The notes beneath the pieces are model-generated. The model ran no database searches. It was not told the DNA's origin and saw only the letters and a program-made list of their open reading frames with translations. The translations under genes and the position numbers were made by a program. A DNA stretch of 64,000 nucleotides, taken from the NCBI GenBank assembly GCA_037389465.1, contig JAZARR010000068.1, positions 1 through 64,000 of the forward strand. Reading direction: 5' to 3'. Shown here one piece after another: positions 49,801 through 62,549 of the stretch. Position 1 is the stretch's first letter; each line of letters begins with the position of its first letter. The DNA is from Baylisascaris procyonis. Lineage: Eukaryota > Nematoda > Chromadorea > Rhabditida > Ascarididae.

Positions 49801-52800
49801 TGAGTTGTATTGTTGGTCGTTTTTGGCCGTTTCTGGCCAATTTGGCCAATTTTGGCCAAATTGCCCATTTCTGGCCAAAAAAATTTTTCATATTTTTGCT
49901 TGGTCCCCCCTTATTATGACCGCCATTGCGAAATGCCCGCACAGCTGCCAAGAAAACGTTTGAGGTTTTTTTGTCCGAAAACGACAGTTTTGGTGTCAAA
50001 CGATAGAACTCGATGAGTTTTGTCGTTGGCCATTTTTGGCCATTTTTGGCCAATTTGGCCATTTTTGGCCAAAAAATATTTTTTCAGCTTTTTGCTTGGT
50101 CCCCCCTTATTGCGGCTGCCATTGTCGAATACCACAACTGCTGCCAAGCAAAAGTTTCCGGTTTTTTGTCCGAAAACGACAATTTTGGTGTCAAACGATA
50201 GAACTCGATGAGTTGTGTCGTTGGCCATTTTTGGCCATTTTTGGCCAATTTGGCCATTTTTGGCCAAACTGCCCATTTTTGGCCAAAAAAATTTTTTTGT
50301 ATTTTTGCTTGGTCCCCCTTATTATAACCGCCATTGCCAGATGCCCGGACAGCTGGAATGCAAACGTTTGAGATTTTTTTGTCCCAAAACGACAATTTTG
50401 GTGTCAAACGATAGAACTCGATGAGTTGTATCGTTGGCCATTTTTGGCCATTTTTGGCCAATTTGGTCATTTTTGGCCAAAAAATATTTTTTGCAGATTT
50501 TTGCTTGGTCCCCCCTTATTGCGGCTGCCATTGTCGAATACCACAACAGCTGCCAAGCAAAAGTTCCCGGTTTTTTGTCCCAAAACGACAATTTTGGTGT
50601 CAAACGATAGAACTCGATGAGTTGTGTCGTTGGCCATTTTTGGCCAAATTGCCCATTTTTGGCCAAAAAAATTTTTTGTATTTTTGCTTGGTCCCCCCTT
50701 ATTATAACGGCCATTGCCAGATGCCCGGACAGCTGCCATGCAAACGTTTGAGATTTTTTTGTCCGAAAACGACAATTTTGGTGTCAAACGGTAGAACTCG
50801 ATGAGTTGTGTCGTTGGCCATTTTTGGCCATTTTTGGCCAATTTGGCCATTTTTGGCCAAAAAATATTTTTTCAGATTTTTGCTTGGTCCCCCCTTACTA
50901 TGACCGCCATTGTCAAATGGGTGAACAGATGGGTGCCCCATTTTTGGCCATTTTTGGCCAGTTTGGCCGTTTTTGGCCAAATTGCCCATTTTTGGCCAAA
51001 AAATTTTTTGTATTTTTGCTTGGTCCCCCCTTATTATAACCGCCATTGCCAGATACCCGGACAGCTGCCATGCAAACGTTTGAGTTTTTTGTCCGAAAAC
51101 GACAAATTTGGTGTCAAACGATAGAACTCGATGAGTTGTATCGCTGGCCATTTTTGGCCATTTTTGGCCAATTTGGCCATTTTTGGCCAAATTGCCCATA
51201 TTTGGCCAAAACATACTTTTTCAGATTTTTGCTTGGTCCCCCCTTATTGCGGCCTCCATTGTCGAATACCACAACAGCTGCCAAGCAAAAGTTTCCGGTT
51301 TTTTGTCCGAAAACGACAATTTTGGTGTCAAACGATAGAACTCGATGAGTTGTATTGTTGGCCGTTTTTTACCGTTTCTGGCCAATTTGGCCAATTTTGG
51401 CCAATTTGGCCATTTTTGGCCAAATTGCCCATTTTTGGCCAAAAAATACTTTCAGATTTTTCCTTGGTCCCCCTTATTGCGGCCGCCATTGTCGAATACC
51501 ACAACAGCTGCCAAGCAAAAGTTTCCGGTTTTTTGTCCGAAAACGACAATTTTGGAGTCAAACGATAGAACTCGATGAGTTGTATTGTTGGCCGTTTTTG
51601 GCCGTTTCTGGCCAATTTGGCCACTTTTGGCCAAATTGCCCATTTCTGGCCAAAAAAAATTTTTCATATTTTTGCTTGGTCCCCCCTTATTATGGCCGCC
51701 ATTGCGAAATGCCCCCACAGCTGCCAAGAAAACGTTTGACGTTTTTTTGTCCCAAAACGACAGTTTTGGTGTCAAACGATAGAACTCGATGAGTTGTGTC
51801 GTTGGCCATTTTTGGCCATTTTTGGCCAATTTGGCCATTTTTGGACAAAAAATATTTTTTCACATTTTTGCTTGGTCCCCCTTATTGCGGCTGCCATTGT
51901 CGAATACCACAACAGCTGCCAAGCAAAAGTTCCCGGTTTTTTGTCCCAAAACGACAATTTTGGTGTCAAACGATAGAACTCGATGAGTTGTGTCGTTGGC
52001 CATTTTTCGCCATTTTTGGTCAGTTTGGCCATTTTTGGCCAAATTGCTCATTTTTGCCCAAAAAAATTTTTTCATATTTTTGCTTGGTCCCCCCTTATTA
52101 TAACCGCCATTGCGAAATGCCCGGACAGCTGCCATGCAAACGTTGAGTTTTTTTGTCCGAAAACGACAATTTTGGTGTCAAACGATAGAACTCGATGAGT
52201 TGTATCGCTGGCCATTTTTGGCCATTTTCGGCCAATTTGGCCATTTTTGGCCAAACTGAAAATTTTTGGCCAAAAAAATTTTTTTGTATTTTTGCTTGGT
52301 CCTCCTTATTATAACCGCCATTGCCAGATGCCCGGACAGCTGCCATGCAAACGTTTGAGATTTTTTTGTCCCAAAACGACAATTTTGGAGTCAAACGGTA
52401 GAACTCGATGAGTTGTGTCGTTAGCCATTTTTCGCCATTTTTGGCCAATTTGGCCATTTTTGGCCAAAAAATATTTTTTCAGATTTTTGCTTGGTACCCC
52501 TTATTGCGGCTGCCATTGTCGAATACCACAACAGCTGCCAAGCAAAAGTTCCCGGTTTTTTGTCCCAAAACGACAATTTTGGTGTCAAACGATAGAACTC
52601 GATGAGTTGTGTCGTTGGCCATTTTTGGCCATTTTTGGCCAATTTGGCCATTTTTGGCCAAATTGCCCATTTTTGGCCAAAAAATACTTTTTCAGATTTT
52701 TCCTTGGTCCCCCCTTATTGCGGCCGCCATTGTCGAATACCACAACAGCTGCCAAGCAAAAGTTTCCGGTTTTTTGTCCGAAAACGACAATTTTGGTGTC

Positions 52801-55800
52801 AAACGATAGAACTCGATGAGTTGTATTGTTGGTCGTTTTTGGCCGTTTCTGGCCAATTTGGCCAATTTTGGCCAAATTGCCCATTTCTGGCCAAAAAAAA
52901 TTTCATATTTTTGCTTGGTCCCCCCTTATTATGACCGCCATTGCGAAATGCCCGCACAGCTGCCAAGAAAACGTTTGAGGTTTTTTTGTCCGAAAACGAC
53001 AGTTTTGGTGTCAAACGATAGAACTCGATGAGTTTTGTCGTTGGCCATTTTTGGCCATTTTTGGCCAATTTGGCCATTTTTGGCCAAAAAATATTTTTTC
53101 AGCTTTTTGCTTGGTCCCCCCTTATTGCGGCTGCCATTGTCGAATACCACAACTGCTGCCAAGCAAAAGTTTCCGGTTTTTTGTCCGAAAACGACAATTT
53201 TGGTGTCAAACGATAGAACTCGATGAGTTGTGTCGTTGGCCATTTTTGGCCATTTTTGGCCAGTTTGGCCGTTTTTGGCCAAATTGCCCATTTTTGGCCA
53301 AAAAAATTTTTTTGTATTTTTGCTTGGTCCCCCCTTATTATAACCGCCATTGCGAAATGCCCGGACAGCTGCCATGCAAACGTTTGAGTTTTTTTGTCCG
53401 AAAACGACAATTTTGGTGTCAAACGATAGAACTCGATGAGTTGTATCGCTGGCCATTTTTGGCCGTTTTTGGCCAATTTGGCCATTTTTGGCCAAACTGC
53501 CCATTTTTGGCCAAAAAAATTTTTTTGTATTTTTGCTTGGTCCCCCTTATTATAACCGCCATTGCCAGATGCCCGGACAGCTGCCATCCAAACGTTTGAG
53601 ATTTTTTTGTCCCAAAACGACAACTTTGGTGTCAAACGATAGAACTCGATGAGTTGTATCGTTGGCCATTTTTGGCCATTTTTGGCCAATTTGGTCATTT
53701 TTGGCCAAAAAATATTTTTTGCAGATTTTTGCTTGGTCCCCCTTATTGCGGCTGCCATTGTCGAATACCACAACAGCTGCCAAGCAAAAGTTCCCGGTTT
53801 TTTGTCCCAAAACGACAATTTTGGTGTCAAACGATAGAACTCGATGAGTTGTGTCGTTGGCCATTTTTGGCCAAATTGCCCATTTTTGGCCAAAAAAATT
53901 TTTTTGTATTTTTGCTTGGTCCCCCCTTATTATAACGGCCATTGCCAGATGCCCGGACAGCTGCCATGCAAACGTTTGAGATTTTTTGTCCGAAAACGAC
54001 AATTTTGGTGTCAAACGGTAGAACTCGATGAGTTGTGTCGTTGGCCATTTTTGGCCATTTTTGGCCAATTTGGCCATTTTTGGCCAAAAAATATTTTTTC
54101 AGATTTTTGCTTGGTCCCCCCTTATTGCGGCTGCCGTTGTCGAATACCACAACAGCTGCCAAGCAAAAGTTCCCGGTTTTTTGTCCCAAAACGACAATTT
54201 TGGTGTCAAACGATAGAACTCGATGAGTTGTGTCGTTGGCCATTTTTGGCCATTTTTGGCCAAATTGCTCATTTTTGGCCAAAAAAATTTTTTCATATTT
54301 TTGCTTGGTCCCCCCTTACTATGACCGCCATTGTCAAATGGGTGAACAGATGGGTGCCCCATTTTTGGCCATTTTTGGCCAGTTTGGCCGTTTTTGGCCA
54401 AATTGCCCATTTTTGGCCAAAAAATTTTTTTGTATTTTTGCTTGGTCCCCCCTTATTATAACCGCCATTGCCAGATACCCGGACAGCTGCCATGCAAACG
54501 TTTGAGTTTTTTGTCCGAAAACGACAATTTTGGTGTCAAACGATAGAACTCGATGAGTTGTATCGCTGGCCATTTTTGGCCATTTTTGGCCAATTTGGCC
54601 ATTTTTGGCCAAATTGCCCATATTTGGCCAAAAATACTTTTTCAGATTTTTGCTTGGTCCCCCCTTATTGCGGCCTCCATTGTCGAATACCACAACAGCT
54701 GCCAAGCAAAAGTTTCCGGTTTTTTGTCCGAAAACGACAATTTTGGTGTCAAACGATAGAACTCGATGAGTTGTATTGTTGGCCGTTTTACCGTTTCTGG
54801 CCAATTTGGCCAATTTTGGCCAATTTGGCCATTTTTGGCCAAATTGCCCATTTTTGGCCAAAAAATACTTTCAGATTTTTCCTTGGTCCCCCCTTATTGC
54901 GGCCGCCATTGTCGAATACCACAACAGCTGCCAAGCAAAAGTTTCCGGTTTTTTGTCCGAAAACGACAATTTTGGTGTCAAACGATAGAACTCGATGAGT
55001 TGTATTGTTGGCCGTTTTTGGCCGTTTCTGGCCAATTTGGCCACTTTTGGCCAAATTGCCCATTTCTGGCCAAAAAAAATTTTTCATATTTTTGCTTGGT
55101 CCCCCCTTATTATGACCGCCATTGCGAAATGCCCCCACAGCTGCCAAGAAAACGTTTGAGGTTTTTTGTCCCAAAACGACAGTTTTGGTGTCAAACGATA
55201 GAACTCGATGAGTTGTGTCGTTGGCCATTTTTGGCCATTTTTGGCCAATTTGGCCATTTTTGGACAAAAAATATTTTTTCACATTTTTGCTTGGTCCCCC
55301 CTTATTGCGGCTGCCATTGTCGAATACCACAACAGCTGCCAAGCAAAAGTTCCCGGTTTTTTGTCCCAAAACGACAATTTTGGTGTCAAACGATAGAACT
55401 CGATGAGTTGTGTCGTTGGCCATTTTTCGCCATTTTTGGTCAGTTTGGCCATTTTTGGCCAAATTGCTCATTTTTGCCCACAAAAATTTTTTCATATTTT
55501 TGCTTGGTCCCCCTTATTATAACCGCCATTGCGAAATGCCCGGACAGCTGCCATGCAAACGTTGAGTTTTTTGTCCGAAAACGACAATTTTGGTGTCAAA
55601 CGATAGAACTCGATGAGTTGTATCGCTGGCCATTTTTGGCCATTTTCGGCCAATTTGGCCATTTTTGGCCAAACTGAAAATTTTTGGCCAAAAAAATTTT
55701 TTTGTATTTTTGCTTGGTCCTCCTTATTATAACCGCCATTGCCAGATGCCCGGACAGCTGCCATGCAAACGTTTGAGATTTTTTTGTCCCAAAACGACAA

Positions 55801-58774
55801 TTTTGGAGTCAAACGGTAGAACTCGATGAGTTGTGTCGTTAGCCATTTTTCGCCATTTTTGGCCAATTTGGCCATTTTTGGCCAAAAAATATTTTTTCAG
55901 ATTTTTGCTTGGTACCCCTTATTGCGGCTGCCATTGTCGAATACCACAACAGCTGCCAAGCAAAAGTTCCCGGTTTTTTGCCCCAAAACGACAATTTTGG
56001 TGTCAAACGATAGAACTCGATGAGTTGTATCGTTGGCCATTTTTGGCCATTTTCGGCCATTTTTGGCCAAAAAAATTTTTTTGTATTTTTGCTTGGTCCC
56101 CCCTTATTATAACGGCCATTGCCAGATGCCCGGACAGCTGCCATGCAAACGTTTGAGTTTTTTGTCCGAAAACGACAATTTTGGTGTCAAACGATAGAAC
56201 TCGATGAGTTGTATTGTTGGCCATTTTTGGCCATTTTTGGCCAATTTGGCCATTTTTGGCCAAATTGCTCATTTTTGGCCAAAAAAATTTTTTCATATTT
56301 TTGCTTGCTCCCCCCTTACTATGACCGCCATTGTCAAATGGCCGAACAGATGGGTGTCCCATTTTTGGCCATTTTTGGCCAGTTTGGCCGTTTTTGGCCA
56401 AATTGCCCATTTTTGGAAAAAAAATTTTTTTGTATTTTTGCTTGGTCCCCCCTTATTATAACCGCCATTGCCAGATGCCCTGACAGCTGCCATGCAAACG
56501 TTTGAGATTTTTTTGTCCGAAAACGACAATTTTGGTGTGAAACGGTAGAACTCGATGAGTTGTGTCGTTGGCCATTTTTGGCCATTTTTGGCCATTTTTG
56601 GCCAATTTGGCCATTTTTGGCCAAATTGCCCATTTTTGGCCAAAAAATACTTTTTCAGATTTTTGCTTGGTCCCCCCTTATTGCGGCCTCCATTGTCGAA
56701 TACCACAACAGCTGCCAAGCAAAAGTTTCCGGTTTTTTGTCCGAAAACGACAATTTTGGTGTCAAACGATAGAACTCGATGAGTTGTATTGTTGGCCGTT
56801 TTTTACCGTTTCTGGCGAATTTGGCCATTTTTGGCCAAATTGCTCATTTTTGGCCAAAAAAATTTTTTCATATTTTTGCTTGGTCCCCCCTTATTATGAC
56901 CGCCATTGCGAAATGCCCCCACAGCTGCCAAGAAAACGTTTGAGGTTTTTTTGTCCCAAAACGACAGTTTTGGTGTCAAACGATAGAACTCGATGAGTTG
57001 TGTCGTTGGCCATTTTTGGCCATTTTTGGCCAATTTGGCCATTTTTGGACAAAAAATATTTTTTCACATTTTTGCTTGGTCCCACCTTATTGGGGCTGCC
57101 ATTGTCGAATACCACAACAGCTGCCAAGCAAAAGTTCCCGGTTTTTTGTCCCAAAACGACAATTTTGGTGTCAAACGATAGAACTCGATGAGTTGTGTCG
57201 TTGGCCATTTTTCGCCATTTTTGGTCAGTTTGGCCATTTTTGGCCAAATTGCTCATTTTTGCCCAAAAAAATTTTTTCATATTTTTGCTTGGTCCCCCCT
57301 TATTATAACCGCCATTGCGAAATGCCCGGACAGCTGCCATGCAAACGTTGAGTTTTTTTGTCCGAAAACGACAATTTTGGTGTCAAACGATAGAACTCGA
57401 TGAGTTGTATCGCTGGCCATTTTGGCCATTTTCGGCCAATTTGGCCATTTTTGGCCAAACTGAAAATTTTTGGCCAAAAAATTTTTTTGTATTTTTGCTT
57501 GGTCCTCCTTATTATAACCGCCATTGCCAGATGCCCGGACAGCTGCCATGCAAACGTTTGAGATTTTTTTGTCCCAAAACGACAATTTTGGAGTCAAACG
57601 GTAGAACTCGATGAGTTGTGTCGTTAGCCATTTTTCGCCATTTTTGGCCAATTTGGCCATTTTTGGCCAAAAAATATTTTTCAGATTTTTGCTTGGTACC
57701 CCTTATTGCGGCTGCCATTGTCGAATACCACAACAGCTGCCAAGCAAAAGTTCCCGGTTTTTTGCCCCAAAACGACAATTTTGGTGTCAAACGATAGAAC
57801 TCGATGAGTTGTATCGTTGGCCATTTTTGGCCATTTTTGGCCATTTTTGGCCAAAAAAATTTTTTTGTATTTTTGCTTGGTCCCCCCTTATTATAACGGC
57901 CATTGCCAGATGCCCGGACAGCTGCCATGCAAACGTTTGAGTTTTTTGTCCGAAAACGACAATTTTGGTGTCAAACGATAGAACTCGATGAGTTGTATTG
58001 TTGGCCATTTTTGGCCATTTTTGGCCAATTTGGCCATTTTTGGCCAAATTGCTCATTTTTGGCCAAAAAAATTTTTTCATATTTTTGCTTGCTCCCCCTT
58101 ACTATGACCGCCATTGTCAAATGGCCGAACGATGGGTGTCCCATTTTTGGCCATTTTTGGCCAGTTTGGCCGTTTTTGGCCAAATTGCCCATTTTTGGAA
58201 AAAAAATTTTTTTTGTATTTTTGCTTGGTCCCCCCTTATTATAACCGCCATTGCCAGATGCCCTGACAGCTGCCATGCAAACGTTTGAGATTTTTTTGTC
58301 CGAAAACGACAATTTTGGTGTCAAACGATAGAACTCGATGAGTTGTATTGTTGGCCGTTTTTGGCCGTTTCTGGCCAATTTGGCCACTTTTGGCCAAATT
58401 GCCCATTTCTGGCCAAAAAAAATTTTTCATATTTTTGCTTGGTCCCCCCTTATTATGGCCGCCATTGCGAAATGCCCCCACAGCTGCCATGCAAACGTTG
58501 AGTTTTTTTGTCCCAAAACGACAATTTTGGTGTCAAACGATAGAACTCGATGAGTTGTATCGCTGGCCATTTTTGGCCATTTTCGGCCAATTTGGCCATT
58601 TTTGGCCAAACTGAAAATTTTTGGCCAAAAAAATTTTTTTGTATTTTTGCTTGGTCCTCCTTATTATAACCGCCATTGCCAGATGCCCGGACAGCTGCCA
58701 TGCAAACGTTTGAGATTTTTTTGTCCCAAAACGACAATTTTGGAGTCAAACGGTAGAACTCGATGAGTTGTGTC

Positions 58775-61700
58775 GTTAGCCATTTTTCGCCATTTTTGGC
58801 CAATTTGGCCATTTTTGGCCAAAAAATATTTTTTCAGATTTTTGCTTGGTACCCCTTATTGCGGCTGCCATTGTCGAATACCACAACAGCTGCCAAGCAA
58901 AAGTTCCCGGTTTTTTGTCCCAAAACGACAATTTTGGTGTCAAACGATAGAACTCGATGAGTTGTGTCGTAGGCCATTTTTGGCCATTTTTGGCCAATTT
59001 GGCCATTTTTGGCCAAATTGCTCATTTTTGGCCAAAAAAATTTTTTCATATTTTTGCTTGGTCCCCCCTTACTATGACCGCCATTGTCAAATGGCCGAAC
59101 AGATGGGTGTCCCATTTTTGGCCATTTTTGGCCAGTTTGGCCGTTTTTGGCCAAATTGCCCATTTTTGGAAAAAAATTTTTTTTGTATTTTTGCTTGGTC
59201 CCCCCTTATTATAACCGCCATTGCCAGATGCCCGGACAGCTGCCATGCAAACGTTTGAGATTTTTTTGTCCGAAAACGACAATTTTGGTGTGAAACGGTA
59301 GAACTCGATGAGTTGTGTCGTTGGCCATTTTTGGCCATTTTTGGCCAATTTGGCCATTTTTGGCCAAATTGCCCATTTTTGGCCAAAAAATACTTTTTCA
59401 GATTTTTCCTTGGTCCCCCCTTATTGCGGCCGCCATTGTCGAATACCACAACAGCTGCCAAGCAAAAGTTTCCGGTTTTTTGTCCGAAAACGACAATTTT
59501 GGTGTCAAACGATAGAACTCGATGAGTTGTATTGTTGGTCGTTTTTGGCCGTTTCTGGCCAATTTGGCCAATTTTGGCCAAATTGCCCATTTCTGGCCAA
59601 AAAAAATTTTTCATATTTTTGCTTGGTCCCCCCTTATTATGACCGCCATTGCGAAATGCCCGCACAGCTGCCAAGAAAACGTTTGAGGTTTTTTGTCCGA
59701 AAACGACAGTTTTGGTGTCAAACGATAGAACTCGATGAGTTTTGTCGTTGGCCATTTTTGGCCATTTTTGGCCAATTTGGCCATTTTTGGCCAAAAAATA
59801 TTTTTTCAGCTTTTTGCTTGGTCCCCCCTTATTGCGGCTGCCATTGTCGAATACCACAACTGCTGCCAAGCAAAAGTTTCCGGTTTTTTGTCCGAAAACG
59901 ACAATTTTGGTGTCAAACGATAGAACTCGATGAGTTGTGTCGTTGGCCATTTTTGGCCATTTTTGGCCAGTTTGGCCGTTTTTGGCCAAATTGCCCATTT
60001 TTGGCCAAAAAAATTTTTTTGTATTTTTGCTTGGTCCCCCCTTATTATAACCGCCATTGCGAAATGCCCGGACAGCTGCCATGCAAACGTTTGAGTTTTT
60101 TTGTCCGAAAACGACAATTTTGGTGTCAAACGATAGAACTCGATGAGTTGTATCGCTGGCCATTTTTGGCCGTTTTTGGCCAATTTGGCCATTTTTGGCC
60201 AAACTGCCCATTTTTGGCCAAAAAAATTTTTTTGTATTTTTGCTTGGTCCCCCTTATTATAACCGCCATTGCCAGATGCCCGGACAGCTGCCATCCAAAC
60301 GTTTGAGATTTTTTTGTCCCAAAACGACAATTTTGGTGTCAAACGATATAACTCGATGAGTTGTATCGTTGGCCATTTTTGGCCATTTTTGGCCAATTTG
60401 GTCATTTTTGGCCAAAAAATATTTTTTGCAGATTTTTGCTTGGTCCCCCCTTATTGCGGCTGCCATTGTCGAATACCACAACAGCTGCCAAGCAAAAGTT
60501 CCCGGTTTTTTGTCCCAAAACGACAATTTTGGTGTCAAACGATAGAACTCGATGAGTTGTGTCGTTGGCCATTTTTGGCCAAATTGCCCATTTTTGGCCA
60601 AAAAAATTTTTTTGTATTTTTGCTTGGTCCCCCCTTATTATAACGGCCATTGCCAGATGCCCGGACAGCTGCCATGCAAACGTTTGAGATTTTTTTGTCC
60701 GAAAACGACAATTTTGGTGTCAAACGGTAGAACTCGATGAGTTGTGTCGTTGGCCATTTTTGGCCATTTTTGGCCAATTTGGCCATTTTTGGCCAAAAAA
60801 TATTTTTTCAGATTTTTGCTTGGTCCCCCCTTATTGCGGCTGCCGTTGTCGAATACCACAACAGCTGCCAAGCAAAAGTTCCCGGTTTTTTGTCCCAAAA
60901 CGACAATTTTGGTGTCAAACGATAGAACTCGATGAGTTGTGTCGTTGGCCATTTTTGGCCATTTTTGGCCAAATTGCTCATTTTTGGCCAAAAAAATTTT
61001 TTCATATTTTTGCTTGGTCCCCCTTACTATGACCGCCATTGTCAAATGGGTGAACAGATGGGTGCCCCATTTTTGGCCATTTTTGGCCAGTTTGGCCGTT
61101 TTTGGCCAAATTGCCCATTTTTGGCCAAAAAATTTTTTTGTATTTTTGCTTGGTCCCCCCTTATTATAACCGCCATTGCCAGATACCCGGACAGCTGCCA
61201 TGCAAACGTTTGAGTTTTTTGTCCGAAAACGACAATTTTGGTGTCAAACGATAGAACTCGATGAGTTGTATCGCTGGCCATTTTTGGCCATTTTTGGCCA
61301 ATTTGGCCATTTTTGGCCAAATTGCCCATATTTGGCCAAAAAATACTTTTTCAGATTTTTGCTTGGTCCCCCCTTATTGCGGCCTCCATTGTCGAATACC
61401 ACAACAGCTGCCAAGCAAAAGTTTCCGGTTTTTTGTCCGAAAACGACAATTTTGGTGTCAAACGATAGAACTCGATGAGTTGTATTGTTGGCCGTTTTTT
61501 ACCGTTTCTGGCCAATTTGGCCAATTTTGGCCAATTTGGCCATTTTTGGCCAAATTGCCCATTTTTGGCCAAAAAATACTTTCAGATTTTTCCTTGGTCC
61601 CCCCTTATTGCGGCCGCCATTGTCGAATACCACAACAGCTGCCAAGCAAAAGTTTCCGGTTTTTTGTCCGAAAACGACAATTTTGGTGTCAAACGATAGA

Positions 61701-62549
61701 ACTCGATGAGTTGTATTGTTGGCCGTTTTTGGCCGTTTCTGGCCAATTTGGCCACTTTTGGCCAAATTGCCCATTTCTGGCCAAAAAAAATTTTTCATAT
61801 TTTTGCTTGGTCCCCCCTTATTATGACCGCCATTGCGAAATGCCCCCACAGCTGCCAAGAAAACGTTTGAGGTTTTTTTGTCCCAAAACGACAGTTTTGG
61901 TGTCAAACGATAGAACTCGATGAGTTGTGTCGTTGGCCATTTTTGGCCATTTTTGGCGAATTTGGCCATTTTTGGACAAAAAATATTTTTTCACATTTTT
62001 GCTTGGTCCCCCCTTATTGCGGCTGCCATTGTCGAATACCACAACAGCTGCCAAGCAAAAGTTCCCGGTTTTTTGTCCCAAAACGACAATTTTGGTGTCA
62101 AACGATAGAACTCGATGAGTTGTGTCGTTGGCCATTTTTCGCCATTTTTGGTCAGTTTGGCCATTTTTGGCCAAATTGCTCATTTTTGCCCAAAAAATTT
62201 TTTCATATTTTTGCTTGGTCCCCCCTTATTATAACCGCCATTGCGAAATGCCCGGACAGCTGCCATGCAAACGTTGAGTTTTTTTGTCCGAAAACGACAA
62301 TTTTGGTGTCAAACGATAGAACTCGATGAGTTGTATCGCTGGCCATTTTTGGCCATTTTCGGCCAATTTGGCCATTTTTGGCCAAACTGAAAATTTTTGG
62401 CCAAAAAATTTTTTTGTATTTTTGCTTGGTCCTCCTTATTATAACCGCCATTGCCAGATGCCCGGACAGCTGCCATGCAAACGTTTGAGATTTTTTTGTC
62501 CCAAAACGACAATTTTGGAGTCAAACGGTAGAACTCGATGAGTTGTGTC
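58775..62549. repeat. Second full higher-order repeat copy, 3775 bp
   Basis: The same GTTAGCCATTTTTCGCCATT variant marks 58775 and 62550. Between 46875 and 58775 it recurs at 49056, 52420, 55838 and 57623, giving shorter spacings of 2181, 3364, 3418, 1785 and 1152 bp. These are higher-order copies with internal deletions. Confidence 0.85.
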
